DNA of 64,000 nt, from positions 2,604,001 through 2,668,000 of the forward strand of contig NZ_CP072453.1 of the NCBI RefSeq assembly GCF_019343475.1, read 5' to 3'. Below the pieces are notes generated by a model, which did not search any database, was not told the origin of the DNA, and saw only the letters and a list, made by a program, of their open reading frames with translations. How positions within the stretch are numbered: position 1 is the first letter of the stretch; each line of letters opens with the position of its first letter. The stretch is from Providencia sp. R33. GTDB lineage: Bacteria > Pseudomonadota > Gammaproteobacteria > Enterobacterales > Enterobacteriaceae. A program made the translations under genes and the position numbers. Of the stretch, positions 36,077 through 45,797 are shown in pieces.

Positions 36077-37612
36077 ATGACTGCACCACTTACAGGCTCA
36101 AAACTGGCTTGGATGACCATCGCCCTCTCACTGGCGACATTCATGCAAGTCCTTGACTCAACCATTGCGAACGTTGCTATCCCAACGATTGCGGGTAATT
36201 TAGGCGCATCTAACTCCCAAGGAACGTGGGTAATCACCTCGTTCGGCGTGGCAAATGCAATCTCCATTCCCGTCACGGGTTGGTTGGCACGGCGTATTGG
36301 TGAAGTTCGGCTATTTTTATGGTCAACGGGTCTTTTTGCATTAACATCTTGGTTATGCGGCATTTCTGGCAGCTTAGAAATGTTGATTTTATTCCGTGTG
36401 TTGCAAGGTTTAGTCGCGGGTCCACTGATCCCTCTATCCCAAAGCTTACTGCTTAATAACTATCCCCCCGCCAAACGTAGTATGGCGCTGGCGCTTTGGT
36501 CGATGACCATTGTGGTCGCGCCAATTTGTGGGCCTATTCTTGGTGGCTATATCAGTGATAACTACCATTGGGGATGGATATTCTTCATCAACGTTCCATT
36601 CAGTATTGCGATTATTTTTGCCATCATGCGCACCTTAAAAGGCCGTGAGACAAAAATTTCTATCCAACGTATTGATACTGTTGGTTTAGTTTTATTGGTT
36701 GTTGGGATTGGTGCACTGCAAATCATGCTCGACCAAGGGAAAGAGCTGGATTGGTTTAACTCAACCGAAATCATTGTGTTGACAGTAATTGCCATTGTGG
36801 CGATTGCCTTCTTAATTGTCTGGGAGTTAACCGACGATCACCCCGTCATTGACCTCTCTTTATTTAAGGAGCGCAATTTTACTATTGGCTGCTTATCCCT
36901 TAGCCTCGCCTACATGTTGTACTTTGGTACCATCGTATTGCTCCCGCAGCTATTGCAAGAGGTCTATGGTTATACTGCAACATGGGCGGGATTAGCCTCT
37001 GCACCCGTTGGGTTACTGCCACTACTCATTACACCAATCATCGGTAAATTTGGTAACCGCATTGACATGCGTTATTTAGTGACATTCAGCTTTATTATCT
37101 ATGCTGTCTGTTACTACTGGCGTGCTTATACCTTTGAACCGGGTATGGGTTTTGCAGCAGCAGCTTGGCCGCAATTTGTTCAAGGTCTCGCTATTGCCTG
37201 CTTCTTTATGCCATTAACCACTATTACCTTATCGGGGTTACCCCCTGAAAAAATGGCATCGGCATCCAGCTTATCTAATTTTACCCGAACGCTAGCAGGG
37301 GCAATTGGTACCTCGATTACCACGACAATGTGGACGCAAAGAGAATCCATGCACCATGAAAATCTTGCAGAATTTGTCAATCCGTACAATCCAAATGCAC
37401 AGCATATGTACAGTGAATTGGCACAGATTGGTATGAATGAGCAGCAAAGTGCAGCTTACTTAGCGAAAACCATTACAGATCAAGGACTGATCTTATCTGC
37501 AAATGAAATTTTCTGGTTATCTGCGGGGATCTTCATTTTGCTGATGGTGATCGTTTGGTTTGCTAAACCGCCATTTGGCGCAGGGTCGAAAGACGGTGGT
37601 GGCGCTCACTAA
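36077..37612 (+). CDS. emrB: EmrB, multidrug efflux MFS transporter (DHA2)
   Basis: 511 residues, 14-helix drug:H+ antiporter. DHA2 motif LDSTIANVAIPTIAG in helix 1 and WVITSFGVANAI in helix 2 are intact. With EmrA and TolC it expels hydrophobic compounds such as uncouplers and nalidixic acid. GGGAG ten bases before the ATG. Followed by a terminator. Confidence 0.95.
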   Translation: MTAPLTGSKLAWMTIALSLATFMQVLDSTIANVAIPTIAGNLGASNSQGTWVITSFGVANAISIPVTGWLARRIGEVRLFLWSTGLFALTSWLCGISGSLEMLILFRVLQGLVAGPLIPLSQSLLLNNYPPAKRSMALALWSMTIVVAPICGPILGGYISDNYHWGWIFFINVPFSIAIIFAIMRTLKGRETKISIQRIDTVGLVLLVVGIGALQIMLDQGKELDWFNSTEIIVLTVIAIVAIAFLIVWELTDDHPVIDLSLFKERNFTIGCLSLSLAYMLYFGTIVLLPQLLQEVYGYTATWAGLASAPVGLLPLLITPIIGKFGNRIDMRYLVTFSFIIYAVCYYWRAYTFEPGMGFAAAAWPQFVQGLAIACFFMPLTTITLSGLPPEKMASASSLSNFTRTLAGAIGTSITTTMWTQRESMHHENLAEFVNPYNPNAQHMYSELAQIGMNEQQSAAYLAKTITDQGLILSANEIFWLSAGIFILLMVIVWFAKPPFGAGSKDGGGAH

Positions 37613-37621
37613 TCTCAATTT

Positions 37622-37652
37622 AACCCTACATTTCGGTGTGGGGTTATTTTTT
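37622..37652 (+). terminator. Intrinsic terminator of emrAB
   Basis: AACCCTACA / TGTGGGGTT (9 bp, one G-U) around TTTCGG, followed by ATTTTTT. Confidence 0.88.
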
Positions 37653-37748
37653 GCTTCATCCTTTCCTATCAAATACACTTGTTCAATCATTAACCCGCTC
37701 AGGTAAACAATCATGACATCATAGATTGAAAATAGTCAGGCACTTACT

Positions 37749-38135
37749 TTGATTAATACCATGGATGAAGCCCAGACAGAGCAATGCCGCGGAAAACTCA
37801 TTCGCTACATTAATCAGTACCAAGAAGATTATCCATTCGATATTTTGGATGACGTTCAAGCTTATATGCAATTAAAACTTGATACTGATGATCTGGATTT
37901 TAATACAATTCCCGATGAGATTAAGCAGGCTATTACAGAAGGTTATTATGAATACTGCATCAGTTTAAACGAGATATCTGCGGCATATATGATAGTAACT
38001 CAACCCACGCCATTAACGCGTTTAGATCTGATTCAGTTCGTTAATCATTTATTAGAAGCTTATTCATGTAATTATCCAGAAGATGAATTTCTCGTGCCAA
38101 GGCTTGCTGAGTTTGCAGGTTTATTGACTCACTAG
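37749..38135 (+). CDS. Hypothetical small acidic protein
   Basis: 128 residues from TTG at 37749, with AGG eight bases upstream; ATG at 37761 (124 residues) is the alternative and lacks a site. Acidic (many D and E), cytosolic, no signal peptide, no membrane segment. Two cysteines in the first half (EQCRGK, YEYCIS) and one later. Predominantly helical by composition. It stands alone between the emrAB terminator and the convergent yfiF terminator. I do not recognise a family. Base composition resembles its neighbours, so recent transfer is not obvious. Confidence 0.65.
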   Translation: MINTMDEAQTEQCRGKLIRYINQYQEDYPFDILDDVQAYMQLKLDTDDLDFNTIPDEIKQAITEGYYEYCISLNEISAAYMIVTQPTPLTRLDLIQFVNHLLEAYSCNYPEDEFLVPRLAEFAGLLTH

Positions 38136-38150
38136 CCAAGTTTTAGATAG

Positions 38151-38178
38151 AAAAAAGCCATACGTGAAAGCGTATGGC
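38151..38178 (-). terminator. Intrinsic terminator of yfiF
   Basis: On the minus strand GCCATACG / CGTATGGC (8 bp, loop CTTTCA) is followed by six T (38156-38151). Confidence 0.88.
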
Positions 38179-38203
38179 CTTAGAAATCATATTGTTAAAA
38201 CGA

Positions 38204-39313
38204 TTATTTAACTTGGTTTTGCTGCCACCATTGTGCCAACATCACACCTGTAGCGACAGAAACATTCAGGCTTTCAACTTTGCCCGTTCCACCGATAAAC
38301 AAGCTCATATCCCCTTGATCCCACGTGCTATCGCTTAAACCATCACTTTCTTGGCCTAAAACAAGTACCATTTTAGCTGGCAATTTCGCTTTCGCTAAAT
38401 CTTGGCTGCCTTTATGGCTTGACGTGGTCACAATGGTGTAACCCGCTTTGCGGAATTTATCTAACGTAGACGTTAAGCCGTCAGCATCGATAGCTTTAAT
38501 GTGCTCAGCACCACCTTCTGCAGTACGAATTGCCGCACCGGACTCCAACATGCCTGCATCTTGCAAAATCACGCCTTGTACACCAAAGTGAGCACAGCTA
38601 CGCATGATCCCGCCTAAGTTATGTGGATTACCAACATCTTCCAGCGCTAATACACAATCTTTTTCTGCGGCTTGCTCTAAATATGCGTCCGCACTCATGC
38701 CACCACGTTTTTTGATAATAAAGCATACGCCGCCGTGGTGCTCTGTGCCAGAAGCTTTCGATAATTCTTCATCATCAACAACATGGTAAGCTTTGCGGTT
38801 TGCCGCCATCCATTTCAGGGCATCACGAAAACGTGGTGTAACAGATTGCAAAAACCATGCGCGGACAATGGCGTCTGGGCGGTTTTTGAACATGGCTTGG
38901 CACGCATTTTCACCGTAAATACGGGTTTCTTCTTGGCGCTGCTTACGCAGTTGCTCAGGATCGATTTGGCTTTTACCAACAATCCCACCATGGTCATTTT
39001 CAAATTCTTCGCTATCAGGTTTAGAAACCGTACGCCACGGAGAACGCTCACGTGGTGCGCTATCACGGTTATCAGAGCGGCGTTCCTGACGACCACCCTC
39101 AGGGCGATTTGAACGCCCCCCTCTTTCTTGGCGGCCACCATCACGTCGGTCACCACCGCGCTTATCATTCCCGCCACGTCTATCATCGCGACCACCGTCA
39201 CGACCACCACGGCGTTTATCGTTACCTTTGTTGCTGTCCTGCTCTTCGCTGCGGACATACATCACTTTTACTTTGCCGTTTTTACCACTAAATTCATTCG
39301 AGTCGTTCATCAC
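38204..39313 (-). CDS. yfiF: YfiF, SpoU-family RNA methyltransferase
   Basis: 369 residues. The C-terminal SPOUT (TrmH-like) domain has motif 1 NPHNLGGIMRSCAHFG, motif 2 VLVLGQESDGLS and motif 3 SLNVSVATGVML; an RNA 2-O-ribose methyltransferase substrate-binding domain precedes it. Residues about 27-90 are a disordered, basic G/R/D-rich tract with repeated R-G-G and D-R-R units, longer than in E. coli. That tract probably binds RNA. The actual target of YfiF is not established. In E. coli trxC lies between yfiF and tapT; it is missing here. Confidence 0.9.
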   Translation of the reverse strand: MMNDSNEFSGKNGKVKVMYVRSEEQDSNKGNDKRRGGRDGGRDDRRGGNDKRGGDRRDGGRQERGGRSNRPEGGRQERRSDNRDSAPRERSPWRTVSKPDSEEFENDHGGIVGKSQIDPEQLRKQRQEETRIYGENACQAMFKNRPDAIVRAWFLQSVTPRFRDALKWMAANRKAYHVVDDEELSKASGTEHHGGVCFIIKKRGGMSADAYLEQAAEKDCVLALEDVGNPHNLGGIMRSCAHFGVQGVILQDAGMLESGAAIRTAEGGAEHIKAIDADGLTSTLDKFRKAGYTIVTTSSHKGSQDLAKAKLPAKMVLVLGQESDGLSDSTWDQGDMSLFIGGTGKVESLNVSVATGVMLAQWWQQNQVK

Positions 39314-39480
39314 TATCCCCTACTAAGCTATGGCGCGAAGATTACATGATGTTGCAAGGCTACGCTACCGATTCGCACTATTATCTCACTGAAAAGTTAT
39401 TGAATATACCTCTATCGCATAGAAATCGTTTTGCGTACAATATGCGGCTTATTTTATGGCCTGCAAAACAGTAATCAAAC

Positions 39481-40182
39481 ATGACACCTAATGCCGTTTA
39501 TCACCTCCGCCAGCAACGCCTCGCTTTATCGACAAAACCTTTTAAAGCAAGGGGATGTCGTGTAAAACGCTGCCAATATTGCTTGTTACCTGTTCCACAA
39601 TGCCTGTGCCAAGAAACGGTGTCTGCTCAAGCAAAAAGCCAATTTTGCTTAATCATGTTTGACGGCGAAGTATTTAAACCCAGCAACACAGGAAAACTGA
39701 TTGCAGATGTCCTCCCCGAAACGCTCGCTTTTCAGTGGTCAAGAACTGACCCTGATGCACAGCTTTTAGCAGCCTTACAGGATGATACTCGCCAGCCTTA
39801 CCTCATTTTCCCTGAAAGCTACGCGCAAGAAAATCGTGTTGTTGTGAATGAACCTAGCATCTCTGATAAACCAGCTTTATTTATTCTATTGGATGGGACC
39901 TGGCCTGAAGCGCGCAAAATGTTCCGTAAGAGCCCGTATCTCAATAACATTCCAATGCTATCCATCAACACAAAAGCACGCACGGACTACCTGCTACGCA
40001 CGCCATCCCGTGAAGAACAACATTGCACCGCAGAAGTTGCCGCCACTGTGCTAGAGCTTGCTGGTGATATCCAAGCCTCACAGCAGTTATTTAGTCATTT
40101 TAGCCTATTTCGCCAAAAATACCTTGAGGGAAAACCCCATCATCCAGTGGCACAAATGGTGTTAAACGCAGCGGCTCCCTAA
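39481..40182 (+). CDS. tapT: tRNA-uridine aminocarboxypropyltransferase (DTW domain)
   Basis: 233 residues (YfiP). It installs the acp3 group on uridine 47 of tRNAs, using SAM. Four N-terminal cysteines, C-Q-Y-C then C-L-C, look like a metal site; the family DTW motif is seen as L-D-G-T-W-P-E-A followed by RKMFRKSPYL. Length matches E. coli (232). Divergent from yfiF with a short shared promoter region. Confidence 0.92.
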   Translation: MTPNAVYHLRQQRLALSTKPFKARGCRVKRCQYCLLPVPQCLCQETVSAQAKSQFCLIMFDGEVFKPSNTGKLIADVLPETLAFQWSRTDPDAQLLAALQDDTRQPYLIFPESYAQENRVVVNEPSISDKPALFILLDGTWPEARKMFRKSPYLNNIPMLSINTKARTDYLLRTPSREEQHCTAEVAATVLELAGDIQASQQLFSHFSLFRQKYLEGKPHHPVAQMVLNAAAP

Positions 40183-40408
40183 CTCTTTTTAGAGGCTGTT
40201 TTCACGCTTTTTTTCGTAAACCGTTCCAAAAAATAGTCACTTTCAGATAAACGTCATCATAAAACGTGAAGGTGCTTGTATAAATTAATTAAATCCGCAG
40301 GATAAACTAGCGCAATATAAAAGATAGGGCATAGTATTCATAAGTATTACTCCGCCTCTTTTTATCTCTTGAACGATTATACCGTTCACCAAGCGAAGGG
40401 TTATCTTT

Positions 40409-43054
40409 ATGGGTTTAGTGAGTCAGTTAGAATCTTTATTCAGGCCAAAATCAATCGTGGTCATTGGCGCCTCTGAAAACCCGAGCCGTGCAGGTTCGGT
40501 TATGATGAAAAACCTTCTCACCAGCGGCTTTAAAGGGCCAATTCTCCCTGTTAACCCAAATCGTAGTTCCGTCTTGGGCGTACTGGCCTACCCTTCTATT
40601 GATAAGCTTCCACTTAAACCTGACCTTGCAGTAATTTGTACACATCATTCACGAAATATTGGCTGTTTACAGCAACTTGGTGAAGCAGGCTGCAAAGTTG
40701 TGATTATATTATCATCCCCTTCTATTCAATTTAATGAATTAAAAAAGGTGGCTCAACAATATCAAATTCGCCTTTTAGGCCCTAATAGCTTAGGTTTTTT
40801 AGCACCATGGCAAGGGTTAAATGCCAGCTTTTCACCTATCCCAATACTCAAAGGCAAACTGGCTTTTATTTCCCAATCCGCGGCAGTTTCTAATACTGTG
40901 CTTGATTGGGCAAGGCATCGTGATATCGGTTTTTCCTACTTTATAGCTCTGGGTGATAGTATCGATATTGATATTGACGACTTGCTGGATTATCTAGCCC
41001 GTGATAGCAAAACCAGTGCAATTTTGCTTTACCTTGAAAACATCAGTGATGCGCGGCGTTTTTTATCGTCATCACGCAGTGCATCACGCAATAAGCCTAT
41101 TCTCGTCATAAAAAGTGGTCGAACACGCAAAGCCCAAGAACTTTTAGGGGAAAAACCCAGCTTAGATGCCGCTTATGATGCCGCTATTCAACGGGCAGGC
41201 CTTTTACGAGTGCAAGATACCCACGAAATGTTTTCTGCTGTTGAAACATTAAGTTATATGACCCCATTACGGGGTGAACGTTTATCGATCATGAGCAATG
41301 GCGCCGCCCCCGCAGCCATGGCGCTAGATGAACTTCTGCTACGTAATGGCAAACTGGCTAAACTCAGTATTGAAACCGAAAATGAACTCAGCGCCCTGCT
41401 TCCACTTGATCTCTCCACACAAAATCCGATTGATTTGGGCGATGATTCTACGGTAGAGCGCTATATTAACGTATTAAACAAAATGCTCGATAGCCATGAT
41501 CATGACGCACTTTTACTGATCCACACCCCCAGTGCGATCACTGAAAGCAAATCCATGGCAGAAAAAATTATCAAAACCATTAAGCAGCATCCTCGAGGGA
41601 AGTGGCTTACTATCCTAACTAATTGGTGTGGTGAATATTCTTCTCAAGAATCACGCCGCTTGTTTAGTGAAGCGGGTATCCCAACTTATCGCACCCCTGA
41701 AGGGGCAATTACTGCCTATATGCACATGGTGGAATACCGCCGCAACCAAAAACAGTTAAAAGAGACGCCAGCACTTCCTGTGGGAATTACTGCCAATACA
41801 CAGCAAGCACATGAATATATTCAGCAAGCATTGAAAAACAATAACTTGCATTTAGATACTCATGAAGTGCAGCCTATTTTAAAAGCATATGGGCTACATA
41901 GCTTACCAACTTGGATTGCTCACTCAAGTGAGGAAGCAATTGAAATTGCTGAAAAAATTGGTTATCCCGTTGCTTTAAAGCTGCGTTCACCCGATATCGT
42001 GCATAAATCGGAAGTTCAAGGTGTCATGCTGTATCTGAGAAACGCAAAAGAGGTTGAAGATGCCGCAAAAGCAATTATCGAACGTGTCTCTACCAACTTT
42101 CCGAACGCTCGCATTGAAGGTTTATTAGTGCAAAGCATGGCAAACCGTGCAGGAGCACAAGAATTACGTATTGCTGTGGAACTAGACCCCGTATTTGGGC
42201 CATTGATCATGCTAGGTGAAGGGGGGATTGAGTGGCAGCAAGAAAGCCAAGCCGCTGTTGCCTTACCCCCATTAAATATGGCACTCGCACGTTACCTTGT
42301 TATTAACGCAATCAAAGGCTATAAAATTAAATCGCGCAGCGCATTAGAACCACTGAATATCTTAGGTCTCTCAAGTTTATTAGTGAGAGTTTCAAACCTA
42401 ATCATCGATTGCCCAAATATTACACGCTTAGATATACACCCGCTATTAGCCTCTGGCGATGAATTTACCTTGCTGGATGTCTCCATGACACTCAGCTCAA
42501 GTGAGAACGCAACAACCTCGAGACTCGCTATTCGCCCTTATCCAAGCGAATTAGAAGAAACTATTCATTTAAAAGATGATTTAAGCTGCTTATTGCGTCC
42601 AATACTTCCGGAAGATGAGCCACTATTGAAGTCTTTTATCGAACAGGTCACAAAAGAAGATCTCTATTATCGGTATTTTAGTGAGATCAGTGAGTTTACT
42701 CATGACGACCTCGCCAATATGACACAAATTGATTACGACCGTGAAATGGCGTTTGTCGCAGTGAAAAACCAAGGCACAATCCCTGAAATTATTGGTGTTG
42801 TTCGTGCAATGGCAGACCCAGATAATCAAGAGGCTGAATTTGCTGTTTTGGTGCGTTCCGATATGAAAGGGCAAACGCTGGGCTATCAGCTTATGCAAAA
42901 ACTGCTTAACTATACCCGCAGCCATGGCATCAAAAAATTAACCGCTATCACCATGCCTGAAAATCGCAATATGATCAGCTTAGCAAAAAAATTAGGGTTT
43001 GAAGTTGAAGTACAATTTGAAGATGGCGTTGTGAACCTCACTCTTCACCTTTAA
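40409..43054 (+). CDS. pat: Pat (YfiQ/PatZ), protein lysine acetyltransferase
   Basis: 881 residues, close to the 886 of E. coli. Domain order: CoA-binding Rossmann domain (about 8-140, SIVVIGASENPSRAGSV), succinyl-CoA-ligase-like domain, ATP-grasp-like domain (about 480-690, YPVALKLRSPDIVHKSEVQGV), then a C-terminal GNAT domain (about 725-881) with the acetyl-CoA loop region RSDMKGQTLGYQLM. It acetylates and inactivates acetyl-CoA synthetase and other proteins; the ligase-like part senses acetyl-CoA. AAGGG upstream of the ATG at nine bases. Confidence 0.94.
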   Translation: MGLVSQLESLFRPKSIVVIGASENPSRAGSVMMKNLLTSGFKGPILPVNPNRSSVLGVLAYPSIDKLPLKPDLAVICTHHSRNIGCLQQLGEAGCKVVIILSSPSIQFNELKKVAQQYQIRLLGPNSLGFLAPWQGLNASFSPIPILKGKLAFISQSAAVSNTVLDWARHRDIGFSYFIALGDSIDIDIDDLLDYLARDSKTSAILLYLENISDARRFLSSSRSASRNKPILVIKSGRTRKAQELLGEKPSLDAAYDAAIQRAGLLRVQDTHEMFSAVETLSYMTPLRGERLSIMSNGAAPAAMALDELLLRNGKLAKLSIETENELSALLPLDLSTQNPIDLGDDSTVERYINVLNKMLDSHDHDALLLIHTPSAITESKSMAEKIIKTIKQHPRGKWLTILTNWCGEYSSQESRRLFSEAGIPTYRTPEGAITAYMHMVEYRRNQKQLKETPALPVGITANTQQAHEYIQQALKNNNLHLDTHEVQPILKAYGLHSLPTWIAHSSEEAIEIAEKIGYPVALKLRSPDIVHKSEVQGVMLYLRNAKEVEDAAKAIIERVSTNFPNARIEGLLVQSMANRAGAQELRIAVELDPVFGPLIMLGEGGIEWQQESQAAVALPPLNMALARYLVINAIKGYKIKSRSALEPLNILGLSSLLVRVSNLIIDCPNITRLDIHPLLASGDEFTLLDVSMTLSSSENATTSRLAIRPYPSELEETIHLKDDLSCLLRPILPEDEPLLKSFIEQVTKEDLYYRYFSEISEFTHDDLANMTQIDYDREMAFVAVKNQGTIPEIIGVVRAMADPDNQEAEFAVLVRSDMKGQTLGYQLMQKLLNYTRSHGIKKLTAITMPENRNMISLAKKLGFEVEVQFEDGVVNLTLHL

Positions 43055-43213
43055 CAATGCAGGGATGCACAGCATAACCTGCATGGAAATTAAACAGATA
43101 TGCAATTTATTCTAAATGCTTTGACTAAATATGCTATCATCCATAGATCATTCGCTTAAAAATGTGCGCAAAGCGATTTGCTATTGGACTAATAAGAGAA
43201 AATTCACACTGTG

Positions 43214-44569
43214 ATGTTGTCAAAATTAAAACAAGCAAAACATCAACAATATTTGGTAAGTTTACCCAAACTGTCTCAAGATGTTGCTGATGTCAAAACG
43301 CTATATAAGACAGAAGATTTTCGTGATGAACTGCTTAAACAAATTTCTCTCGCTAAAAATACTATCTACATTACGGCTTTGTATTTAGAGAAAGATGATG
43401 CAGGTAAAGACATTCTTCATGCGCTGTATGCGGCAAAACAAGCTAATACATCATTAGATATCAAAATTCTCGTCGACTGGCATCGAGCTCAAAGAGGGCG
43501 TATTGGTGCTGCGGCAAATGCAACTAATGCAGATTGGTACTACGATGTCTCACAACAGTATCCAGATGTTGAAATTCCAATTTATGGCATCCCAGTCAAT
43601 ACTCGGGAAGCTTTAGGTGTCTTGCACCTGAAAGGTTTCCTTTTTGATGACACGCTACTGTATAGTGGAGCAAGCATCAATGATGTGTATTTACAACGAC
43701 ATGAAAAATATCGTTATGACCGATATCACCTTATTAAAAATAGCCAGCTAGCGGCATCAATGCGAAAATTCATTGATGATTCACTATTACCTACTGATGC
43801 TATTCATCGTCTAAATACAGAAACGCGCCCTAAAACAGCTGAATTTAAGCACCTAATAAAACAATTCCGTTTAGGACTGCGAGGATCTTCTTACCAATTT
43901 ACAGGTAATGCATCTAATGATGAATTATCTGTCACACCTTTTGTTGGCTTAGGTAAGAAAAACGATCTCAACCGAGTGATCACCCATTTAATGGGGTCAA
44001 CCAGTGATAAGCTGACTATTTGTACGCCATACTTTAACCTTCCAGCGGTATTAGTGCGGATCATCAGTCGATTACTACGTGATGGCAAACATGTAGAAAT
44101 TATTATTGGGGATAAAACCGCTAACGATTTTTATATTCCACCAGAAGAGCCTTTCAAAATTATTGGCGCACTTCCTTATCTGTACGAAATCAACTTACGC
44201 CGCTTTGTTAGTCGCTTACAGCGCTTTATTGATAGCAAACAGTTGACAGTTAGGCTTTGGAAAGACGGTGACAATACTTATCACTTAAAAGGCATGTGGG
44301 TCGATGATCAGTGGCAACTGATCACGGGTAATAACTTAAATCCACGCGCATGGGGCTTAGATCTGGAAAACGCAGTTTTAATTCATGATCCTAAACAACA
44401 GCTTCAAGAGCAACGCCATCACGAATTGGAATGCATCCGCACCCATACTAAAGTCGTTAATCACTACAGGGAGCTAGATAGCATTCAAATTTACCCTGTT
44501 AAAGTGAAAAAATTAATTCGTAGGCTGCGACGCATACGTGTTGATCGGCTGATCAGTCGGATCTTATAG
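43214..44569 (+). CDS. pssA: CDP-diacylglycerol-serine O-phosphatidyltransferase
   Basis: 451 residues from the ATG at 43214, the length I recall for E. coli; a GTG codon just before could also initiate. Phospholipase D-superfamily enzyme with two HxK motifs: HLKGFLFDDTLLYSGASIND and HLKGMWVDDQWQLITGNNLN. It makes phosphatidylserine, the precursor of phosphatidylethanolamine, and is loosely bound to membranes and ribosomes. The basic tail KVKKLIRRLRRIRVDRLIS fits peripheral membrane binding. Confidence 0.95.
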   Translation: MLSKLKQAKHQQYLVSLPKLSQDVADVKTLYKTEDFRDELLKQISLAKNTIYITALYLEKDDAGKDILHALYAAKQANTSLDIKILVDWHRAQRGRIGAAANATNADWYYDVSQQYPDVEIPIYGIPVNTREALGVLHLKGFLFDDTLLYSGASINDVYLQRHEKYRYDRYHLIKNSQLAASMRKFIDDSLLPTDAIHRLNTETRPKTAEFKHLIKQFRLGLRGSSYQFTGNASNDELSVTPFVGLGKKNDLNRVITHLMGSTSDKLTICTPYFNLPAVLVRIISRLLRDGKHVEIIIGDKTANDFYIPPEEPFKIIGALPYLYEINLRRFVSRLQRFIDSKQLTVRLWKDGDNTYHLKGMWVDDQWQLITGNNLNPRAWGLDLENAVLIHDPKQQLQEQRHHELECIRTHTKVVNHYRELDSIQIYPVKVKKLIRRLRRIRVDRLISRIL

Positions 44570-44577
44570 GTTAAAAT

Positions 44578-44604
44578 AAAGCGTCACTTTAAAGTGGCGC
44601 TTTT
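44578..44604 (+). terminator. Intrinsic terminator after pssA
   Basis: AAAGCGTCACTTT pairs with AAAGTGGCGCTTT (one T-G pair) and runs into TTTTC. Confidence 0.75.
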
Positions 44605-44623
44605 CAATTCTGGTAACCAATGA

Positions 44624-44968
44624 ATGAAACCTAATATGATGAAAACATTAATTATTAGCTCACTGATGTTAATAACAACAGGGTGTAGTGGTTTTCATTG
44701 GTCTAATGATAACTGGAAAGGTAAAGATAAAGCACAGCACTTTGCATTTTCCGCAGCCATGGCTGCAGCAGGTAATGCCTATGCAGACAGGCAAAATATG
44801 TCCCATCGACATGCAGCTCAATTTGGTCTGTTATTTTCTATTTCACTTGGCGCTGCAAAAGAGCTTTATGATAGCCGCCCTGAAGGAACCGGCTGGAGCT
44901 GGCACGACTTTGCTTATGATGTTGCTGGCTCAGTTGCTGGCTATAGTCTATACCAATCCCTCAAGTAA
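44624..44968 (+). CDS. yfiM: YfiM, DUF2279 lipoprotein
   Basis: 114 residues. Lipobox I-T-T-G-C (C21 from the first ATG), so it is a predicted lipoprotein; the body KGKDKAQHFAFSAAMAAAGNAYA ... SLGAAKELYDSRPEGTGWSWHDFAYDVAG is the DUF2279/YfiM family with conserved HF, KE and D residues. Function unknown. The start is uncertain (ATG 44624, or ATG pair 44636/44639) because no clear ribosome-binding site is seen. Same place after pssA as in E. coli. Confidence 0.87.
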   Translation: MKPNMMKTLIISSLMLITTGCSGFHWSNDNWKGKDKAQHFAFSAAMAAAGNAYADRQNMSHRHAAQFGLLFSISLGAAKELYDSRPEGTGWSWHDFAYDVAGSVAGYSLYQSLK

Positions 44969-45002
44969 ACCTTATTCTCAATACCCCCCTTCTATTTACT
45001 TC

Positions 45003-45028
45003 AATACTTCGTCCACTATCGAAGTATT
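45003..45028 (+). promoter_or_regulatory. Perfect inverted repeat, likely operator of the 45077-46488 operon
   Basis: AATACTTCG (45003-45011) and CGAAGTATT (45020-45028) form a perfect 9-8-9 dyad about 50 bases before the first ATG. The operon encodes its own ArsR-type regulator, a class that binds such dyads over its own promoter. Binding is inferred. Confidence 0.6.
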
Positions 45029-45076
45029 ACTTAATGAAAAGCTTATAGTTATGCTTTCTACATTAAGGAGAATTTT

Positions 45077-45400
45077 ATGATTGCCGTGATCTTTGAAGCT
45101 ATTCCAATTACCGAACAAAAAACGCGTTATTTTGAGCTTGCCACGAAGCTAAAATCTGAACTAATGAATATTGAGGGTTTTATTTCGGTTGAGCGTTTTC
45201 AAAGTATCACCACCGAAGGAAAAATTTTATCGCTTTCTTGGTGGGAAAATGAAGCCGCTATTATGGAATGGAAACGTCATTTCATGCATCAAAATGCGCA
45301 AAGTGAAGGGAAAAACTCCGTTTTCTCTCATTACCGTATCCGAGTTGCAGAAACCATAAGGGATTACTCCTTCGATAAGGAGAATAACCATAATGTATGA
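45077..45400 (+). CDS. Antibiotic-biosynthesis-monooxygenase (ABM) fold protein
   Basis: 107 residues. A small dimeric alpha-beta-barrel type protein: MIAVIFEAIPITEQKTRYFELA, then IEGFISVERF and LSLSWWENEAAIMEWKRHFMHQNAQ match the ABM domain pattern (G-F-x-x-x-E-x-F; W-x-x-x-x-x-x-x-W-K/R-x-x-x-x-H). Members include quinone monooxygenases and heme-degrading enzymes, but many have no known substrate. AAGGAG eight bases before the ATG. It overlaps the next gene by eight bases, so translation is coupled. Confidence 0.82.
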   Translation: MIAVIFEAIPITEQKTRYFELATKLKSELMNIEGFISVERFQSITTEGKILSLSWWENEAAIMEWKRHFMHQNAQSEGKNSVFSHYRIRVAETIRDYSFDKENNHNV

Positions 45401-45797
45401 TATTCATGTTATTCTTGAAAACCAAGCAGGTACATTAGCATTACTGGCGACAACTTTAGGCCAACATGGCGTCGGCTTAGAAGGTGGCGGAGTCTTTTCT
45501 ATCGACGGAAAAAGTCATGCGCACTTCTTAATCACTCAACCTGAAGAAGCTCAACAGGCACTGACAAAAGCAGGCATACAAGTGGAAAGCATTTCACAGC
45601 CCGTTATTCGTAAATTAAAGCAAGAGCGGCCTGGTGAACTTGGTGCTATAGCACAGTGCTTAGCAGACCATAAAATTAATATCCTGATTCAATACAGTGA
45701 TCATCATAACAGGCTAATACTCATAACTGATAACAATGAGTTCGCCTTAGAAGTAACTAAAAAATGGGATATCCCTAATGATAAAAAACAAAATTAG
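45393..45797 (+). CDS. Tandem ACT-domain protein
   Basis: 134 residues forming two ACT-like units: MYDIHVILENQAGTLALLATTLGQHGVGLEGGG (first) and KQERPGELGAIAQCLADHKINILIQYSDHHNRLIL (second), each with the G-x-L-A turn that binds amino acids in ACT domains. Free-standing, no enzyme domain, so it is probably a small-molecule sensor. AAGGAGAATAACCATA gives a strong ribosome-binding site inside the previous gene. Ligand unknown. Overlaps the regulator gene by 20 bases. Confidence 0.82.
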   Translation: MYDIHVILENQAGTLALLATTLGQHGVGLEGGGVFSIDGKSHAHFLITQPEEAQQALTKAGIQVESISQPVIRKLKQERPGELGAIAQCLADHKINILIQYSDHHNRLILITDNNEFALEVTKKWDIPNDKKQN

